The notes under the pieces are model-generated. The model saw only the letters and a list, made by a program, of their open reading frames with translations, was not told where the DNA came from and made no database searches. DNA of 64,000 nucleotides from Pseudomonas segetis (GTDB taxonomy: Bacteria; Pseudomonadota; Gammaproteobacteria; Pseudomonadales; Pseudomonadaceae): contig NZ_FZOG01000001.1 in the NCBI RefSeq assembly GCF_900188155.1, positions 656,935-720,934 on the forward strand. The letters are read 5' to 3'. Each line of letters opens with the position of its first letter. Position 1 is the stretch's first letter. Below, in pieces: positions 9,425 to 21,422 of this stretch. The translations under genes and the position numbers were made by a program.

Positions 9425-9865
9425 TTACTCGGGCTTTTTCAGCCGCACTGCAAGTACGTCGCAGGGGGCACCGTGAAGGACGTCATTGGCGGTGGAACCC
9501 AGCAGCAGGGCGAGGCCATGGCGACCATGGCTGCCGACGATGATCAGGTCACAACCCTGTTCTTCGGCCAGGCGATGGATTTCCTGGCGCGGCTGGCCAT
9601 AGGTCAGGTGGCGCTGGTCGGCAGCCAGTTCGTTGTATTTCACGGCAAATGCATCAAGGCGCTCACGGGCCTGATCAAATTGCTGTTGTTGCAGCATCGA
9701 CAAGTCCATTGGCACGTCACCACCAAACGCCATGGCCATTGGCTCGACGACATGCACCACCGACAGCTTCGCTTGGTTGTTGCGTGCCAGGACTTGCGCG
9801 CGGGTCATGACCGGGTCGCATTCTTCGGTTAGGTCAACGGCGACCAAAATGTGTGTGTAGGACAT
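9425..9865 (-). CDS. universal stress protein (UspA family)
   Basis: A single-domain universal stress protein of 146 residues. It begins MSYTHILVAVDLTEE and ends with the ATP-binding signature VGSHGRHG...LLGSTAN, the G-2X-G-9X-G(S/T) motif of ATP-binding Usp proteins. Such proteins are induced by starvation, anoxia and stationary phase and are cytoplasmic dimers. ATG 9865 follows a clear AAGGAG, which fixes the start; the reading frame stays open upstream. It occupies the PA3017 position. Confidence 0.92.
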   Translation of the reverse strand: MSYTHILVAVDLTEECDPVMTRAQVLARNNQAKLSVVHVVEPMAMAFGGDVPMDLSMLQQQQFDQARERLDAFAVKYNELAADQRHLTYGQPRQEIHRLAEEQGCDLIIVGSHGRHGLALLLGSTANDVLHGAPCDVLAVRLKKPE

Positions 9866-9953
9866 GAGAGACTCCTTAAATGGACAGTCGATGAATATAA
9901 GTATGAACCTTAATGGGTGCTTGCGGCAGGCTTTTACGGCAGAGATATAACTT

Positions 9954-10391
9954 ATGACAACATGGATAGTACTGGCATTGCTTTTTTGTGTGCTCAGTCC
10001 CTTGGCGATGCTGATGCCCTCCAGGCGTTTGCGTGGCCGCATGGATGTGCGCATGCAGGCCAGGCAGTTCGGCCTGGCCATGAACCTTTCGCAACAGCAA
10101 TGGCCGCACTGGATGCAGCGCGGGCAGGCTGCGACGTGCCCGCAGTATCATCTTGCGCGTCGCCGGGGGCATCAAGACAGCTGGTGTTATTGGCAGGTTG
10201 AGCCAGGAAAATGGTGCAACCAGTGGCGCGAGCCCTGCGCGGACAGCGAACTGGCGCAACGCCTGGCGAGCTTGCCGGCAGATGTCTACAAGGCTGAACT
10301 TAGCCCGCAAATGGTCGCCGTGTGCTGGGGCGAGCAAGCCAAAGGGCAGGGGCTGGAGGCAATCAGGGACTTTCTCAAAAGCTATTTCTAG
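9954..10391 (+). CDS. small membrane-anchored conserved protein (PA3016-like)
   Basis: A 145-residue protein with one N-terminal hydrophobic segment (about residues 3-21) followed by a basic, cytoplasm-facing stretch RRLRGRMDVRMQARQFG. The remainder is soluble and rich in Trp and Arg. It matches the position and character of PA3016, a conserved Pseudomonas protein of unknown function. No catalytic motif is visible. It starts close to the divergent stress-protein gene and ends just before a terminator belonging to the opposite-strand gene. Confidence 0.75.
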   Translation: MTTWIVLALLFCVLSPLAMLMPSRRLRGRMDVRMQARQFGLAMNLSQQQWPHWMQRGQAATCPQYHLARRRGHQDSWCYWQVEPGKWCNQWREPCADSELAQRLASLPADVYKAELSPQMVAVCWGEQAKGQGLEAIRDFLKSYF

Positions 10392-10396
10392 CGGGC

Positions 10397-10425
10397 AAAG
10401 AAAAGCCCGATGCAAGCACCGGGCT
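10397..10425 (-). terminator. intrinsic terminator of the PilJ-like gene
   Basis: Read on the minus strand, a hairpin AGCCCG...CGGGCT (10425-10420 pairing with 10409-10404, with an additional TGC/GCA inner pairing) is followed by TTTCTTT. This is a standard rho-independent terminator about 80 bases after the stop codon of the leftward gene at 10502. Confidence 0.8.
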
Positions 10426-10501
10426 GGAAGGTTGGCCAGGCAGGCCGGTAAATTCTGTGTGTGCATATCGACGTGACTCATAGACATTGTTGCTTGAGCT
10501 C

Positions 10502-11323
10502 TTAAGTCGATGCTGCCGCGTACTGCGAGGATAGCTGTTCCAGCTCATCAATAATGCTGTCGGAGTACTTGCTAACCAAGAAGGGTACACTGTTTTCATT
10601 GTAGTTCTTCAATGATTTTTCAATGTAATGCCACTTGGTGCCCACATTGTTCAGTGTTTTAGTGGTCTGGGCGGTGTTTTCGGGGGCCTGGCTGAGCGCC
10701 TTGAGGGTGGTTGCAAACTCGTTGACCAGCTCCTCCATGCTACGACTGTCGCCGCCGCCCATGAAGGTTGCCCCCACGGATGCACTGCGCGATGAGTAAT
10801 CGACTGCAATAGCCTGCATCAGCAAGCTTTGCTTGCGGCTTTGCTGAATCAAGGGTGGCACGCTGTAGCCAGTTTCCTGCTGGATTTTGTTGTACAGCTC
10901 CTCGCTCAGCGCCATGATTTTTTGATTCTGCTCAGCCAGGTCTGCTACTGGTTGCAGGTCTGTATAGCCTTGCGTCTTGAGTGTCCCGACCAGATTCTTG
11001 AGGTTGTTCTGGTAGTCATTCCAGAGTCCAACCAACTGGCCGCTCAGGGCTTTGGAACTGTCACCGCTCAGGTCTTGCAAGGTGGCCAGGGCCTGGCTGG
11101 CGTTGCTGAGCGATTCATTGATCATCTGCGCATAGCGCTGGTCGCCCTCCATGTTGTTGTACATGTAGAAGCTACTGAGGCTTTTTTGACTGTCCAGGCG
11201 CATTTGATGGAGCGTTAGCAGGCTGTCTGCCGGAGCGGTTGCTGCCTGGGTGAGTGTGCTGACCAGAAGCAGGGCGGATACAAACAAGGTGCGTAGGGAA
11301 ATGGCAAGCATTTGGCTTGTCAT
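10502..11323 (-). CDS. exported PilJ-like alpha-helical protein (PA3015-like)
   Basis: A 273-residue exported protein. It opens with a signal peptide (MTSQMLAISLRTLFVSALLLVSTLTQAAT). The mature part is almost entirely helical and rich in Gln, Ser and Leu. It resembles the type IV pili methyl-accepting chemotaxis N-terminal (PilJ-type sensor) domain, but no transmembrane or signalling domain follows, so the protein should stay periplasmic. GGAG lies 6 bases before ATG 11323; an ATG at 11335 is the alternative. Occupies the PA3015 position beside fadBA. Ligand and partner are unknown. Confidence 0.75.
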   Translation of the reverse strand: MTSQMLAISLRTLFVSALLLVSTLTQAATAPADSLLTLHQMRLDSQKSLSSFYMYNNMEGDQRYAQMINESLSNASQALATLQDLSGDSSKALSGQLVGLWNDYQNNLKNLVGTLKTQGYTDLQPVADLAEQNQKIMALSEELYNKIQQETGYSVPPLIQQSRKQSLLMQAIAVDYSSRSASVGATFMGGGDSRSMEELVNEFATTLKALSQAPENTAQTTKTLNNVGTKWHYIEKSLKNYNENSVPFLVSKYSDSIIDELEQLSSQYAAAST

Positions 11324-11801
11324 GCGGTGCTCCATAGACCCTTTGCTAGGGTTCGTTGTTGTTTTGGGTGCCAAGTCAAGGTGAGTCCTTGCCTGGCATC
11401 TGCGGTCAAATGTACCGGGCCGCAGAGTGATTTGCCAGCCTGATCTCGCCTTGGCTTGCCTGGCTGTTGGTGCTGAATTATGCGCTAAAAGATTAGCTGA
11501 TTATCCTTTGCAAGCCCCGCCGTAACTGGGTCTTTGCCTGTTTTAGAGGGCTTTTGCCAAATTGCGACCGCAGATCGACAATTGACAAGTTCAGTCTTTT
11601 CCCTGAATGTGTGCCGACCCAAATCAAACGGGCGTATGAATTGAGCGTTTGTTTGTCATAAACAACGCCTTTACTGCTCGAATATCGCGTCAGTGGGTGT
11701 GCCAGGCATTTTCACGCTACTCTAGACGGCTCAGCCGCGGAGCAGCTTGCTGGTTGGCTCTGATGTGTACTGTTTAGCTTCCATATCGTGGAGATCAGTT
11801 G
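11324..11801. other. regulatory region upstream of fadBA
   Basis: A 478-base gene-free stretch between two divergently transcribed genes. It contains a PsrA-like dyad at 11625-11638 and a TTGACA hexamer at 11583-11588 without a good partner -10. No small ORF with a convincing ribosome-binding site was seen. It probably carries the fadBA promoter and a long untranslated leader. Confidence 0.5.
11625..11638. promoter_or_regulatory. PsrA-like operator upstream of fadBA
   Basis: The sequence CAAACGGGCGTATG fits the PsrA consensus (G/C)AAAC-N2-4-GTTT(G/C) with one mismatch in the second half. PsrA is known to repress fadBA in P. aeruginosa and to release DNA when it binds long-chain fatty acids. 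psrA itself is in this window, with two perfect sites. The distance to fadB (about 165 bases) is long but possible. Confidence 0.55.
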
Positions 11802-15154
<3,353 letters not shown>

Positions 15155-15170
15155 TCGTCTAGAGATGTGA

Positions 15171-15197
15171 AACCGGGGCCATGTGCCCCGGTTTTTG
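15171..15197 (+). terminator. intrinsic terminator of fadBA
   Basis: A GC-rich 9-bp stem, AACCGGGGC (15171-15179) with GCCCCGGTT (15185-15193), and a 5-base loop are followed by TTTTGTTTG. It lies directly after the fadA stop codon. Confidence 0.9.
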
Positions 15198-15281
15198 TTT
15201 GTTCGCAAATCATCGAAGCAATACTGCGCTATCTTTTCAGGGGGCGCGCCGCGATAAATTTTATTTTAAGGATACACAGCG

Positions 15282-15530
15282 ATGCAGATAAAACCCGGAC
15301 TTTACCGCCACTACAAAGGCCCCGAGTACCGCGTTTTTGGTGTCGCCCAACATTCCGAAACTGAGCAGCAGGTCGTTGTCTATCAGGCGTTGTACGGTGA
15401 TTATGGGCTTTGGGTCCGGCCGCTTGATATGTTTTGTGAGCGTGTTGATGTCGACGGAGAAAGCGTTCCGCGCTTTGCCCTGATTGAAGCCGAAGCGCCA
15501 CTTTTTGACCAACCTCAAAGCACTCAGTAG
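15282..15530 (+). CDS. DUF1653 family protein
   Basis: An 82-residue protein consisting of one DUF1653 domain, seen from GLYRHYKGPEYRVFGVAQHSET and LWVRPLDMFCERV. The family is small, soluble and uncharacterised; conserved aromatic and charged residues suggest a small beta-barrel-like fold. AAGGAT precedes ATG 15282. The gene sits between fadBA and topA, with its own stretch upstream, and topA has its own promoter just downstream. Confidence 0.88.
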   Translation: MQIKPGLYRHYKGPEYRVFGVAQHSETEQQVVVYQALYGDYGLWVRPLDMFCERVDVDGESVPRFALIEAEAPLFDQPQSTQ

Positions 15531-15541
15531 AACACCTAAGC

Positions 15542-15569
15542 TTGACCTTGCCTTAAGCGCCACTATATA
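15542..15569 (+). promoter_or_regulatory. sigma-70 promoter of topA
   Basis: TTGACC (15542-15547), a 16-base spacer and TATATA (15564-15569) form a good sigma-70 promoter about 65 bases before the topA start codon. The -10 region is an alternating AT tract inside the dyad CTATATATAG, a kind of sequence whose melting depends on supercoiling, which would suit a topoisomerase gene. That last point is inference. Confidence 0.7.
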
Positions 15570-15633
15570 TAGCGGTGCCAGACAAGGCGTCTGCTGCCTT
15601 TTCTTTTCTTCACATTCAGGAATTTTCTGATCC

Positions 15634-18246
15634 ATGGGTAAATCGCTGGTCATCGTGGAATCCCCGGCCAAGGCCAAGACAATCAACAAGTACTTGGGCA
15701 ACGAGTACGTGGTGAAGTCGAGCATCGGCCACATCCGTGACCTGCCTACTAGTGGTTCGGCAAGTGCGGCCAAAGAACCGGCCAAGCGCGGAAAAGCCGC
15801 TGCGGGCGAGGCTCCGGCTCTGTCACCGAAGGAAAAAGCCAAGCGCCAACTGGTTGCGCGCATGGGAGTCGACCCCGAACATGGCTGGAAAGCCAAGTAC
15901 GAAATCCTCCCCGGCAAAGAGAAAGTCGTTGATGAACTGCGCCGCTTAGCCAAAGATGCCGACACCATCTATCTCGCAACCGACTTGGATCGCGAGGGGG
16001 AAGCCATTGCCTGGCACCTGCGCGAGTCCATTGGTGGTGACGACAGCCGCTACAAGCGCGTGGTGTTCAACGAGATCACCAAGAAAGCCATTCAAGAGGC
16101 ATTCTCCAAGCCGGGCGAGCTCGATATCAATCGAGTCAATGCCCAGCAAGCCCGACGCTTTCTTGATCGCGTCGTGGGCTACATGGTTTCACCGCTGCTG
16201 TGGGCGAAGATCGCGCGCGGTCTATCGGCCGGTCGTGTGCAGTCGGTGGCGGTCAAGCTGGTGGTTGAGCGTGAGAAAGAGATCCGTGCCTTTGTCCCGG
16301 AAGAATACTGGGAAGTGCACGCTGACCTGGCCACCGACAAAAAAGACACCGTACGTTTTGAAGTCGCCCGTGAAAACGGCGCAGCCTTCAAGCCGCTCAA
16401 CGAAGCACAGGCTACAGCTGCGCTGGAGACGCTCAAGTCTTCCAGCTACAGTGTCGCCAAGCGTGAAGACAAACCGACCAGCAGCAAGCCTTCTGCGCCC
16501 TTTATCACCTCGACCCTGCAGCAGGCGGCGAGCAATCGCCTGGGCTTTGGCGTAAAGAAGACCATGATGATGGCTCAGCGCTTGTATGAGGCTGGCTACA
16601 TCACCTACATGCGTACCGACTCGACCAACCTGTCGGCTGATGCGGTGAGCATGGTGCGTGGCTTCATCGAGGATGAATTCGGCAAGAAGTACCTGCCGGA
16701 AAAACCAAACATGTACAGCAGCAAGGAAGGCGCGCAAGAGGCCCACGAAGCGATTCGTCCCTCCGACGTCAATACCAAGCCAACTCAGTTGAGTGGCATG
16801 GAGCGCGATGCCGAGCGGCTTTATGAGCTGATCTGGCGCCAATTCGTCGCATGCCAGATGCCGCCAGCGCAGTACCTTTCGACGACCGTTACCGTCGAGG
16901 CTGGGAATTTCGAGTTGCGCGCCAAGGGCCGGATTCTCAAGTTCGATGGTTACACCCGCGTATTGCCACAGCTGAGCAAGGCCGGCGATGACGCTGTGTT
17001 GCCTGAGATGAAGCAGGGCGAGGCGCTCAAGCTGATCAAGCTCGATCCTAGCCAGCACTTCACCAAGCCCCCTGCACGTTACTCCGAAGCCAGTCTGGTC
17101 AAGGAAATGGAAAAGCGTGGCATTGGTCGCCCATCGACCTACGCGGCGATCATTTCGACTATTCAGGATCGTGGCTACGTTGCCCTGCATAACCGTCGTT
17201 TCTATTCGGAAAAGATGGGCGACATCGTTACCGAGCGACTCTCTGAGAGCTTCTCCAATCTCATGGATTACGGCTTCACCGCCGGCATGGAAGAGAATCT
17301 CGATGACGTTGCCCAGGGCGAGCGCGAGTGGAAGAACGTGCTTGACGAGTTCTACGGCGATTTCAAGAAAAAGCTTGAAGTGGCGGCCGACGGTGACACT
17401 GGCATGCGTGCCAATACGCCGACCTTGACCGACATTGCCTGTCGCGAGTGCGGTCGTCCGATGATGATTCGTACCGCCTCGACCGGGGTGTTCCTTGGTT
17501 GCTCTGGCTACAGCTTGCCGCCCAAAGAGCGTTGCAAGTCGACCATCAACCTGGTGCCTGGCGATGAAATTGCCGCGGACGATGAGGGTGAGTCGGAATC
17601 CCTGGTGCTGCTCGGCAAGCATCGATGCAAAATTTGCGACACCGCCATGGATGCCTATCTACTGGACGAAACGCGCAAACTGCATATCTGCGGTAACAAC
17701 CCGGATTGTGCGGGCTACGAGATCGAGACAGGCCAATACCGGATCAAGGGTTACGAGGGCCCGAGCCTTGAGTGCGATAAATGCGGCAGCGAGATGCAAC
17801 TGAAGACTGGCCGTTTCGGCAAGTTCTTTGGTTGCACCAACAGCGCCTGCAAAAACACTCGTAAATTGCTGCGTAGCGGCGAGCCCGCGCCGCCGAAGAT
17901 GGACGCGGTGAAGATGCCGGAACTCAAGTGCGAGAAGGTGGATGACACCTACGTGCTGCGCGACGGTGCCTCGGGTCTGTTCCTGGCCGCCAGCCAGTTT
18001 CCAAAGAATCGCGAGACTCGTGCTCCACTGGTAATCGAGATCCTGCCGCACAAAGACGAGATCGACCCGAAGTACGAATTCCTGTTCAGTGCGCCACAGA
18101 AAGATCCGGAAGGCCGTCCGGCAGTTATTCGTTACAGCCGCAAAACCAAAGAGCAATATGTACAGACTGAGGTCGATGGCAAGCCTACAGGCTGGAAAGC
18201 ATTCTTTGACGGCGGTAAGTGGAAGGTCGAAGACAAGAAGCGTTGA
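15634..18246 (+). CDS. topA: DNA topoisomerase I
   Basis: An 870-residue type IA topoisomerase that relaxes negative supercoils. The TOPRIM domain starts at once ([20 protein letters not shown]) and contains the [13 protein letters not shown] motif that binds magnesium. Active-site Tyr325 lies in [10 protein letters not shown]. The C-terminus carries three C4 zinc-finger modules (around [16 protein letters not shown] and CDKCGSEM) and a basic tail ending WKVEDKKR. The N-terminal domain has a low-complexity Ala/Lys-rich insertion at about residues 40-65. Its promoter is at 15542-15569. Confidence 0.97.
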   Translation: MGKSLVIVESPAKAKTINKYLGNEYVVKSSIGHIRDLPTSGSASAAKEPAKRGKAAAGEAPALSPKEKAKRQLVARMGVDPEHGWKAKYEILPGKEKVVDELRRLAKDADTIYLATDLDREGEAIAWHLRESIGGDDSRYKRVVFNEITKKAIQEAFSKPGELDINRVNAQQARRFLDRVVGYMVSPLLWAKIARGLSAGRVQSVAVKLVVEREKEIRAFVPEEYWEVHADLATDKKDTVRFEVARENGAAFKPLNEAQATAALETLKSSSYSVAKREDKPTSSKPSAPFITSTLQQAASNRLGFGVKKTMMMAQRLYEAGYITYMRTDSTNLSADAVSMVRGFIEDEFGKKYLPEKPNMYSSKEGAQEAHEAIRPSDVNTKPTQLSGMERDAERLYELIWRQFVACQMPPAQYLSTTVTVEAGNFELRAKGRILKFDGYTRVLPQLSKAGDDAVLPEMKQGEALKLIKLDPSQHFTKPPARYSEASLVKEMEKRGIGRPSTYAAIISTIQDRGYVALHNRRFYSEKMGDIVTERLSESFSNLMDYGFTAGMEENLDDVAQGEREWKNVLDEFYGDFKKKLEVAADGDTGMRANTPTLTDIACRECGRPMMIRTASTGVFLGCSGYSLPPKERCKSTINLVPGDEIAADDEGESESLVLLGKHRCKICDTAMDAYLLDETRKLHICGNNPDCAGYEIETGQYRIKGYEGPSLECDKCGSEMQLKTGRFGKFFGCTNSACKNTRKLLRSGEPAPPKMDAVKMPELKCEKVDDTYVLRDGASGLFLAASQFPKNRETRAPLVIEILPHKDEIDPKYEFLFSAPQKDPEGRPAVIRYSRKTKEQYVQTEVDGKPTGWKAFFDGGKWKVEDKKR

Positions 18247-18369
18247 TCAGAGCAGCCGTGCAAGCCTTGGGCCGGCACGGCTGGGCCTGTAGCTGGCCCA
18301 GAGTTGACCTTGCCGGGCCGTTCAGCCTGGTAGGGCGTTGATCGCTGATCTGTCGAGGAGTGGTGAGTC

Positions 18370-18888
18370 ATGGCTAACGAGTTGTATACCCGCACCAACC
18401 AAAAAATCTTTTACGCGGGCCTGGCGCTGGAATCCTGGCGCAAGGCTGAAGAGTCGCGCGCGATCAATGCCCAGGGCCTGGTTCAGGCTGAGCGCGAAGC
18501 TGCGTTGTTCCATCTGTTCGGTGCTGTATTGGGCCTGTGTCACGAGATCGCCGGTTATTATCGCTTGGCCAACAGCCAGTCGACTCGGATTGAGGTTTTG
18601 CTAGATGCTTCGATGCTGGAGGCTGCGCCAAGCCCCGAGTTTTCCGAGTTGATTGAATTGGCAGCCAACCCTGAAACCTGGCTGGCGCAATTGCTCGAAG
18701 CCTACAAAAACCTGCACAAGCCGCCACAGATGCCACACAAGGCCAAGGTCGATCCGGCTACGCCTTTGATAGTGGCGGTCAGTATTGATCATGAGCCGGA
18801 GTTGCTTGAGCGTGAAACACTCGAGGCCTGGCGCAAAGATATCACTGCCTTGGCACGACGTTTCCGCGAAACGCTCAGCGAGTGGTAG
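18370..18888 (+). CDS. DUF6586 family protein (PA3010-like)
   Basis: A 172-residue, mostly helical, soluble protein known from Pseudomonas as PA3010 (family name DUF6586, from memory). It opens MANELYTRTNQKIFYAGLALESWRK. There is no signal peptide, membrane segment or catalytic motif I recognise. GAGGAGTGGTG lies before ATG 18370. Position between topA and the sulA-lexA locus is conserved in the genus. Function unknown. Confidence 0.75.
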   Translation: MANELYTRTNQKIFYAGLALESWRKAEESRAINAQGLVQAEREAALFHLFGAVLGLCHEIAGYYRLANSQSTRIEVLLDASMLEAAPSPEFSELIELAANPETWLAQLLEAYKNLHKPPQMPHKAKVDPATPLIVAVSIDHEPELLERETLEAWRKDITALARRFRETLSEW

Positions 18889-18964
18889 GTCTTATTGATC
18901 AGCGGGCTAGGGTGAGGCTCCCGTCGGCTGCTACAATGCACCGCTAACGTGGAGACTCAAACCT

Positions 18965-19198
18965 ATGCCTACTTCGTTTTTAGAAATCGTAGAACTACCA
19001 GATGGCCGTATCGCCTTGCGCCGTGCAGACGATGAGGAGGCGCTTGTAGTGCTGGATTTCTCATCAGACGCGAAGTCATTCCTGCAAGGTCAGCACGTAG
19101 AAGTAGCCAAGGCCATGCTTAATGTGGGTGTGCAAATGGCAGGTCGCCTGGCCGAGAATGATTTTCAGCATGAAGGCGAAGCGCGGGTTCTTCACTGA
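18965..19198 (+). CDS. small conserved protein (PA3009-like)
   Basis: A 77-residue acidic protein, MPTSFLEIVELPDGRIALRRADDEEALVVLDFS..., likely a compact beta-sheet fold. It lies 76 bases after the DUF6586 gene in the same direction and matches PA3009 by position. No motif or function is recognised. A GTGGAGAC sequence precedes the start codon and supports translation. Confidence 0.72.
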   Translation: MPTSFLEIVELPDGRIALRRADDEEALVVLDFSSDAKSFLQGQHVEVAKAMLNVGVQMAGRLAENDFQHEGEARVLH

Positions 19199-19351
19199 GT
19201 CAGTCGCATCTACCGCCCTGTAAAAGGCCCGTTAGTGCTCAATCAAGTCATCCTCTACCTGTTCGCCCGAGGCGACTGTCTGGCTCGCAGCCCAGCATAG
19301 TTGCGCAGGGGCAGGGTGGGGCAAGAAAAGGCCGTCCACCTTTCTGCTCAT

Positions 19352-19825
19352 TCAGCCCAGGCTGATGTTCAGGCTTTGCGCAGCGCCTTCACGGGCGGCA
19401 TTTTCAAGTGTCTGGCGCGCTGCACGCTCAAGTGGGTGAAACCAGCTGACAACGGTGTGGCTACGGCCCAGCTTGAGCGCTTCTTCTGCCAGTTGCAGTG
19501 CGCTTTGCTCGCCGCGCGGGTGCAGTAGCAGGATGCGTTCACGGTTCAGGCCGGCCTCGCGCAGCCAGTTTTGGGTCAGGTTGCTGGGCGGTGCAATCAG
19601 GGTCAGCCAGCGTTCGCTGTCATTTTCGCTGAGTTCACGCAGGATCGGGGCGAGCAGAGTCAGGCAGTGTCTCGTAGCGCCTCTGAGCGACAATTCGCTA
19701 AATGCCTGGGGTTGTTCCTGCCAGGCATCCTTGAGTGCTTCCTGCGGCAGTGCGGGGGCACTGGCAGCCATAAAAGCCTCGAACAGTGGAAGTTGTGTCT
19801 GGTTTAGCGGTTGAGACAGCTGCAT
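19352..19825 (-). CDS. sulA: SOS cell-division inhibitor SulA
   Basis: A 157-residue SulA/SulA-like protein, which blocks FtsZ polymerisation during the SOS response. The RecA/SulA fold is suggested by ERWLTLIAPPSNLTQNWLREAGLNRERILLLHP and the C-terminal SHTVVSWFHPL. ATG 19825 is 10 bases past the lexA stop, so the two genes form the lexA-sulA operon usual in Pseudomonas and are both controlled by the LexA boxes at 20455-20489. The frame is open to 19858, but the family N-terminus starts at MQLSQPLNQ. Confidence 0.88.
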   Translation of the reverse strand: MQLSQPLNQTQLPLFEAFMAASAPALPQEALKDAWQEQPQAFSELSLRGATRHCLTLLAPILRELSENDSERWLTLIAPPSNLTQNWLREAGLNRERILLLHPRGEQSALQLAEEALKLGRSHTVVSWFHPLERAARQTLENAAREGAAQSLNISLG

Positions 19826-19835
19826 AAATACTCCA

Positions 19836-20444
19836 TTAGCGGCGGATGACGCCGACACTTAGCCCTTCAATAACCAGTTCCTGCTCTTCGAGATTGACTT
19901 CAATTGGCGCAAATTCCGGGTTTTCGGCGATCAGCCAGACTTTGCTGCCCTCGCGCTTGAAGCGTTTTACCGTGACTTCGTCGTCAATGCGTGCTACGAC
20001 AACCTGGCCATTGCGCGCTTCGCGGGTGGTGTGCACGGCCAGCAGGTCGCCATCGAATATGCCGATGTCCTTCATGCTCATGCCGCGAACGCGCAGCAGG
20101 TAGTCAGCCTTGGGGTGGAAGAACTCGGGGTTGATGCGACATGAGTCCTCGATATGTTGCTGCGCCAGAATCGGCTCGCCAGCGGCCACTCGTCCGATCA
20201 CGGGCAGGCCGTCTTCTTCTGCATTAGGTTCGAAGCCAGGAATACGAATGCCACGCGAGGCGCCGGGGGTCATCTCTATTGCGCCTTTGCGGGCCAGCGC
20301 CTTGAGGTGCTCTTCGGCGGCGTTTGGAGATTTGAAACCGAGCTTCTGGGCAATTTCCGCACGGGTAGGTGGGAAGCCGTTGTCTTCAAGGCATTGCTTG
20401 ATGAAGGCGAGAATCTCAGCTTGGCGGGGCGTCAGCTTTATCAT
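19836..20444 (-). CDS. lexA: SOS repressor LexA
   Basis: A 202-residue LexA. The winged helix-turn-helix occupies residues 1-70 ([12 protein letters not shown]...[13 protein letters not shown]). The self-cleavage bond is Ala88-Gly89 in RVAAGEPI. The catalytic Ser123 (GMSMKDIG) and Lys160 (VTVKRF) complete the serine-lysine dyad. RecA-stimulated cleavage would derepress the SOS regulon. I chose ATG 20444 as the LexA N-terminus; the longer frame runs across the LexA boxes and is not credible. The gene autoregulates through two upstream boxes and is co-transcribed with sulA. Confidence 0.97.
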   Translation of the reverse strand: MIKLTPRQAEILAFIKQCLEDNGFPPTRAEIAQKLGFKSPNAAEEHLKALARKGAIEMTPGASRGIRIPGFEPNAEEDGLPVIGRVAAGEPILAQQHIEDSCRINPEFFHPKADYLLRVRGMSMKDIGIFDGDLLAVHTTREARNGQVVVARIDDEVTVKRFKREGSKVWLIAENPEFAPIEVNLEEQELVIEGLSVGVIRR

Positions 20445-20454
20445 TGGGTTGGCT

Positions 20455-20489
20455 CTGTTTTTATATACAGTGACTGGGATTATATACAG
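20455..20489 (-). promoter_or_regulatory. two LexA boxes upstream of lexA
   Basis: Two 16-base sites fit CTG-N10-CAG with TATA-rich centres: CTGTTTTTATATACAG at 20455-20470 and CTGGGATTATATACAG at 20474-20489. They lie 10-45 bases before the lexA start codon, overlapping where its promoter must be. The paired arrangement resembles the double operator of E. coli lexA and predicts tight autoregulation of lexA-sulA. Confidence 0.92.
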
Positions 20490-20643
20490 TGAAAGCGGCT
20501 TGGCAATCATACTTTTGCAATTGGTTAATTTAATCGTGCTATTTTCTCTGTGCGGACCTGTTACTTGATGGCTTTGCTGGACGTCTTGCATAGACGTGAT
20601 TCCTCAACCCTGAGGGTCGATGCAAAAGACAGCATTGCAATGC

Positions 20644-20673
20644 TTGACAATGCATAGAACTGAAACGTATGTT
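20644..20673 (+). promoter_or_regulatory. sigma-70 promoter of psrA
   Basis: TTGACA (20644-20649), an 18-base spacer and TATGTT (20668-20673). The -10 hexamer lies inside the first PsrA operator, so bound PsrA would block RNA polymerase directly. Confidence 0.7.
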
Positions 20674-20688
20674 TCAAACAAGTGTTTG
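20662..20688 (+). promoter_or_regulatory. overlapping pair of PsrA operators
   Basis: Two perfect matches to the PsrA consensus (G/C)AAAC-N4-GTTT(G/C): GAAACGTATGTTTC at 20662-20675 and CAAACAAGTGTTTG at 20675-20688. They share a single base. They lie 15-41 bases before the psrA start codon and cover its promoter, which predicts autorepression as known for PsrA in other Pseudomonas. Confidence 0.88.
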
Positions 20689-20702
20689 TTAGGTGATAGA
20701 TA

Positions 20703-21410
20703 ATGGCCCAGTCGGAAACTGTTGAACGCATTCTGGATGCTGCAGAGCAACTGTTTGCCGAAAAAGGTTTTGCGGAAACCTCGTTGCGTTTGATTACCAG
20801 CAAGGCTGGGGTCAATCTCGCTGCGGTGAACTATCATTTCGGTTCGAAAAAAGCCCTGATTCAAGCGGTGTTCTCGCGCTTTCTCGGGCCTTTTTGTGCC
20901 AGTCTCGAGCGTGAGCTGGACCGTCGCCAGGCCAAGCAAGACACCCAGGCAACGCTCGAAGAGCTCCTTGAACTGCTGGTCGAGCATGCGCTTGCGGTCA
21001 AGCCGCGTAGTGGCAACGATCTCTCTATCTTCATGCGTCTGCTCGGCCTGGCATTCAGTCAGAGCCAGGGCCACTTGCGCAAATACCTCGAAGAAGTCTA
21101 TGGCAAGGTGTTCCGCCGCTACATGATGCTGGTTCACGAGGCCGCGCCACGTATCCCGCCGCTCGAACTATTCTGGCGCGTGCACTTTATGCTGGGCGCC
21201 GCGGCATTCAGTATGTCCGGGATCAAGGCACTGCGGGCAATGTCGGAAACCGATTTCGGGGTCAATACTTCGATCGAACAGGTGATGCGCCTGATGGTGC
21301 CGTTTCTCGCCGCCGGTATGCGTTCGGAATCAGGCTTGAGTGATCCGGCTTTGGCGGCTGCACAGTTGCGTCCACGGGTAAAAAATCCGCCCGTCGCAGC
21401 CAAGGTTTGA
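20703..21410 (+). CDS. psrA: TetR-family regulator PsrA
   Basis: A 235-residue TetR/AcrR regulator. The N-terminal helix-turn-helix includes RLITSKAGVNLAAVNYHFGSKKALI. The C-terminal ligand domain follows from about residue 60. Position (PA3006 equivalent, divergent from lexA) and the consensus PsrA boxes in front identify it. In Pseudomonas PsrA represses fadBA and itself, activates rpoS, and is released by long-chain fatty acids. Here the fadBA operon is in the same window and carries a PsrA-like site, closing the regulatory loop. Confidence 0.93.
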   Translation: MAQSETVERILDAAEQLFAEKGFAETSLRLITSKAGVNLAAVNYHFGSKKALIQAVFSRFLGPFCASLERELDRRQAKQDTQATLEELLELLVEHALAVKPRSGNDLSIFMRLLGLAFSQSQGHLRKYLEEVYGKVFRRYMMLVHEAAPRIPPLELFWRVHFMLGAAAFSMSGIKALRAMSETDFGVNTSIEQVMRLMVPFLAAGMRSESGLSDPALAAAQLRPRVKNPPVAAKV

Positions 21411-21422
21411 TGTCTTGGCATC

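Noticed and set aside
15564..15572. ATATATAT tract before topA as a possible repeat or recombination site
   Set aside because: It is better explained as the -10 region of the topA promoter with a correctly spaced TTGACC.
16222..17622. 466-codon minus-strand frame across topA
   Set aside because: It is antisense to topA, has no recognisable domain, and arises from codon bias.
18253..18301. Two GC-rich dyads after topA as a terminator
   Set aside because: Both stems are good but no U-tract follows, so I did not list them as an intrinsic terminator; they may still end transcription by another route.
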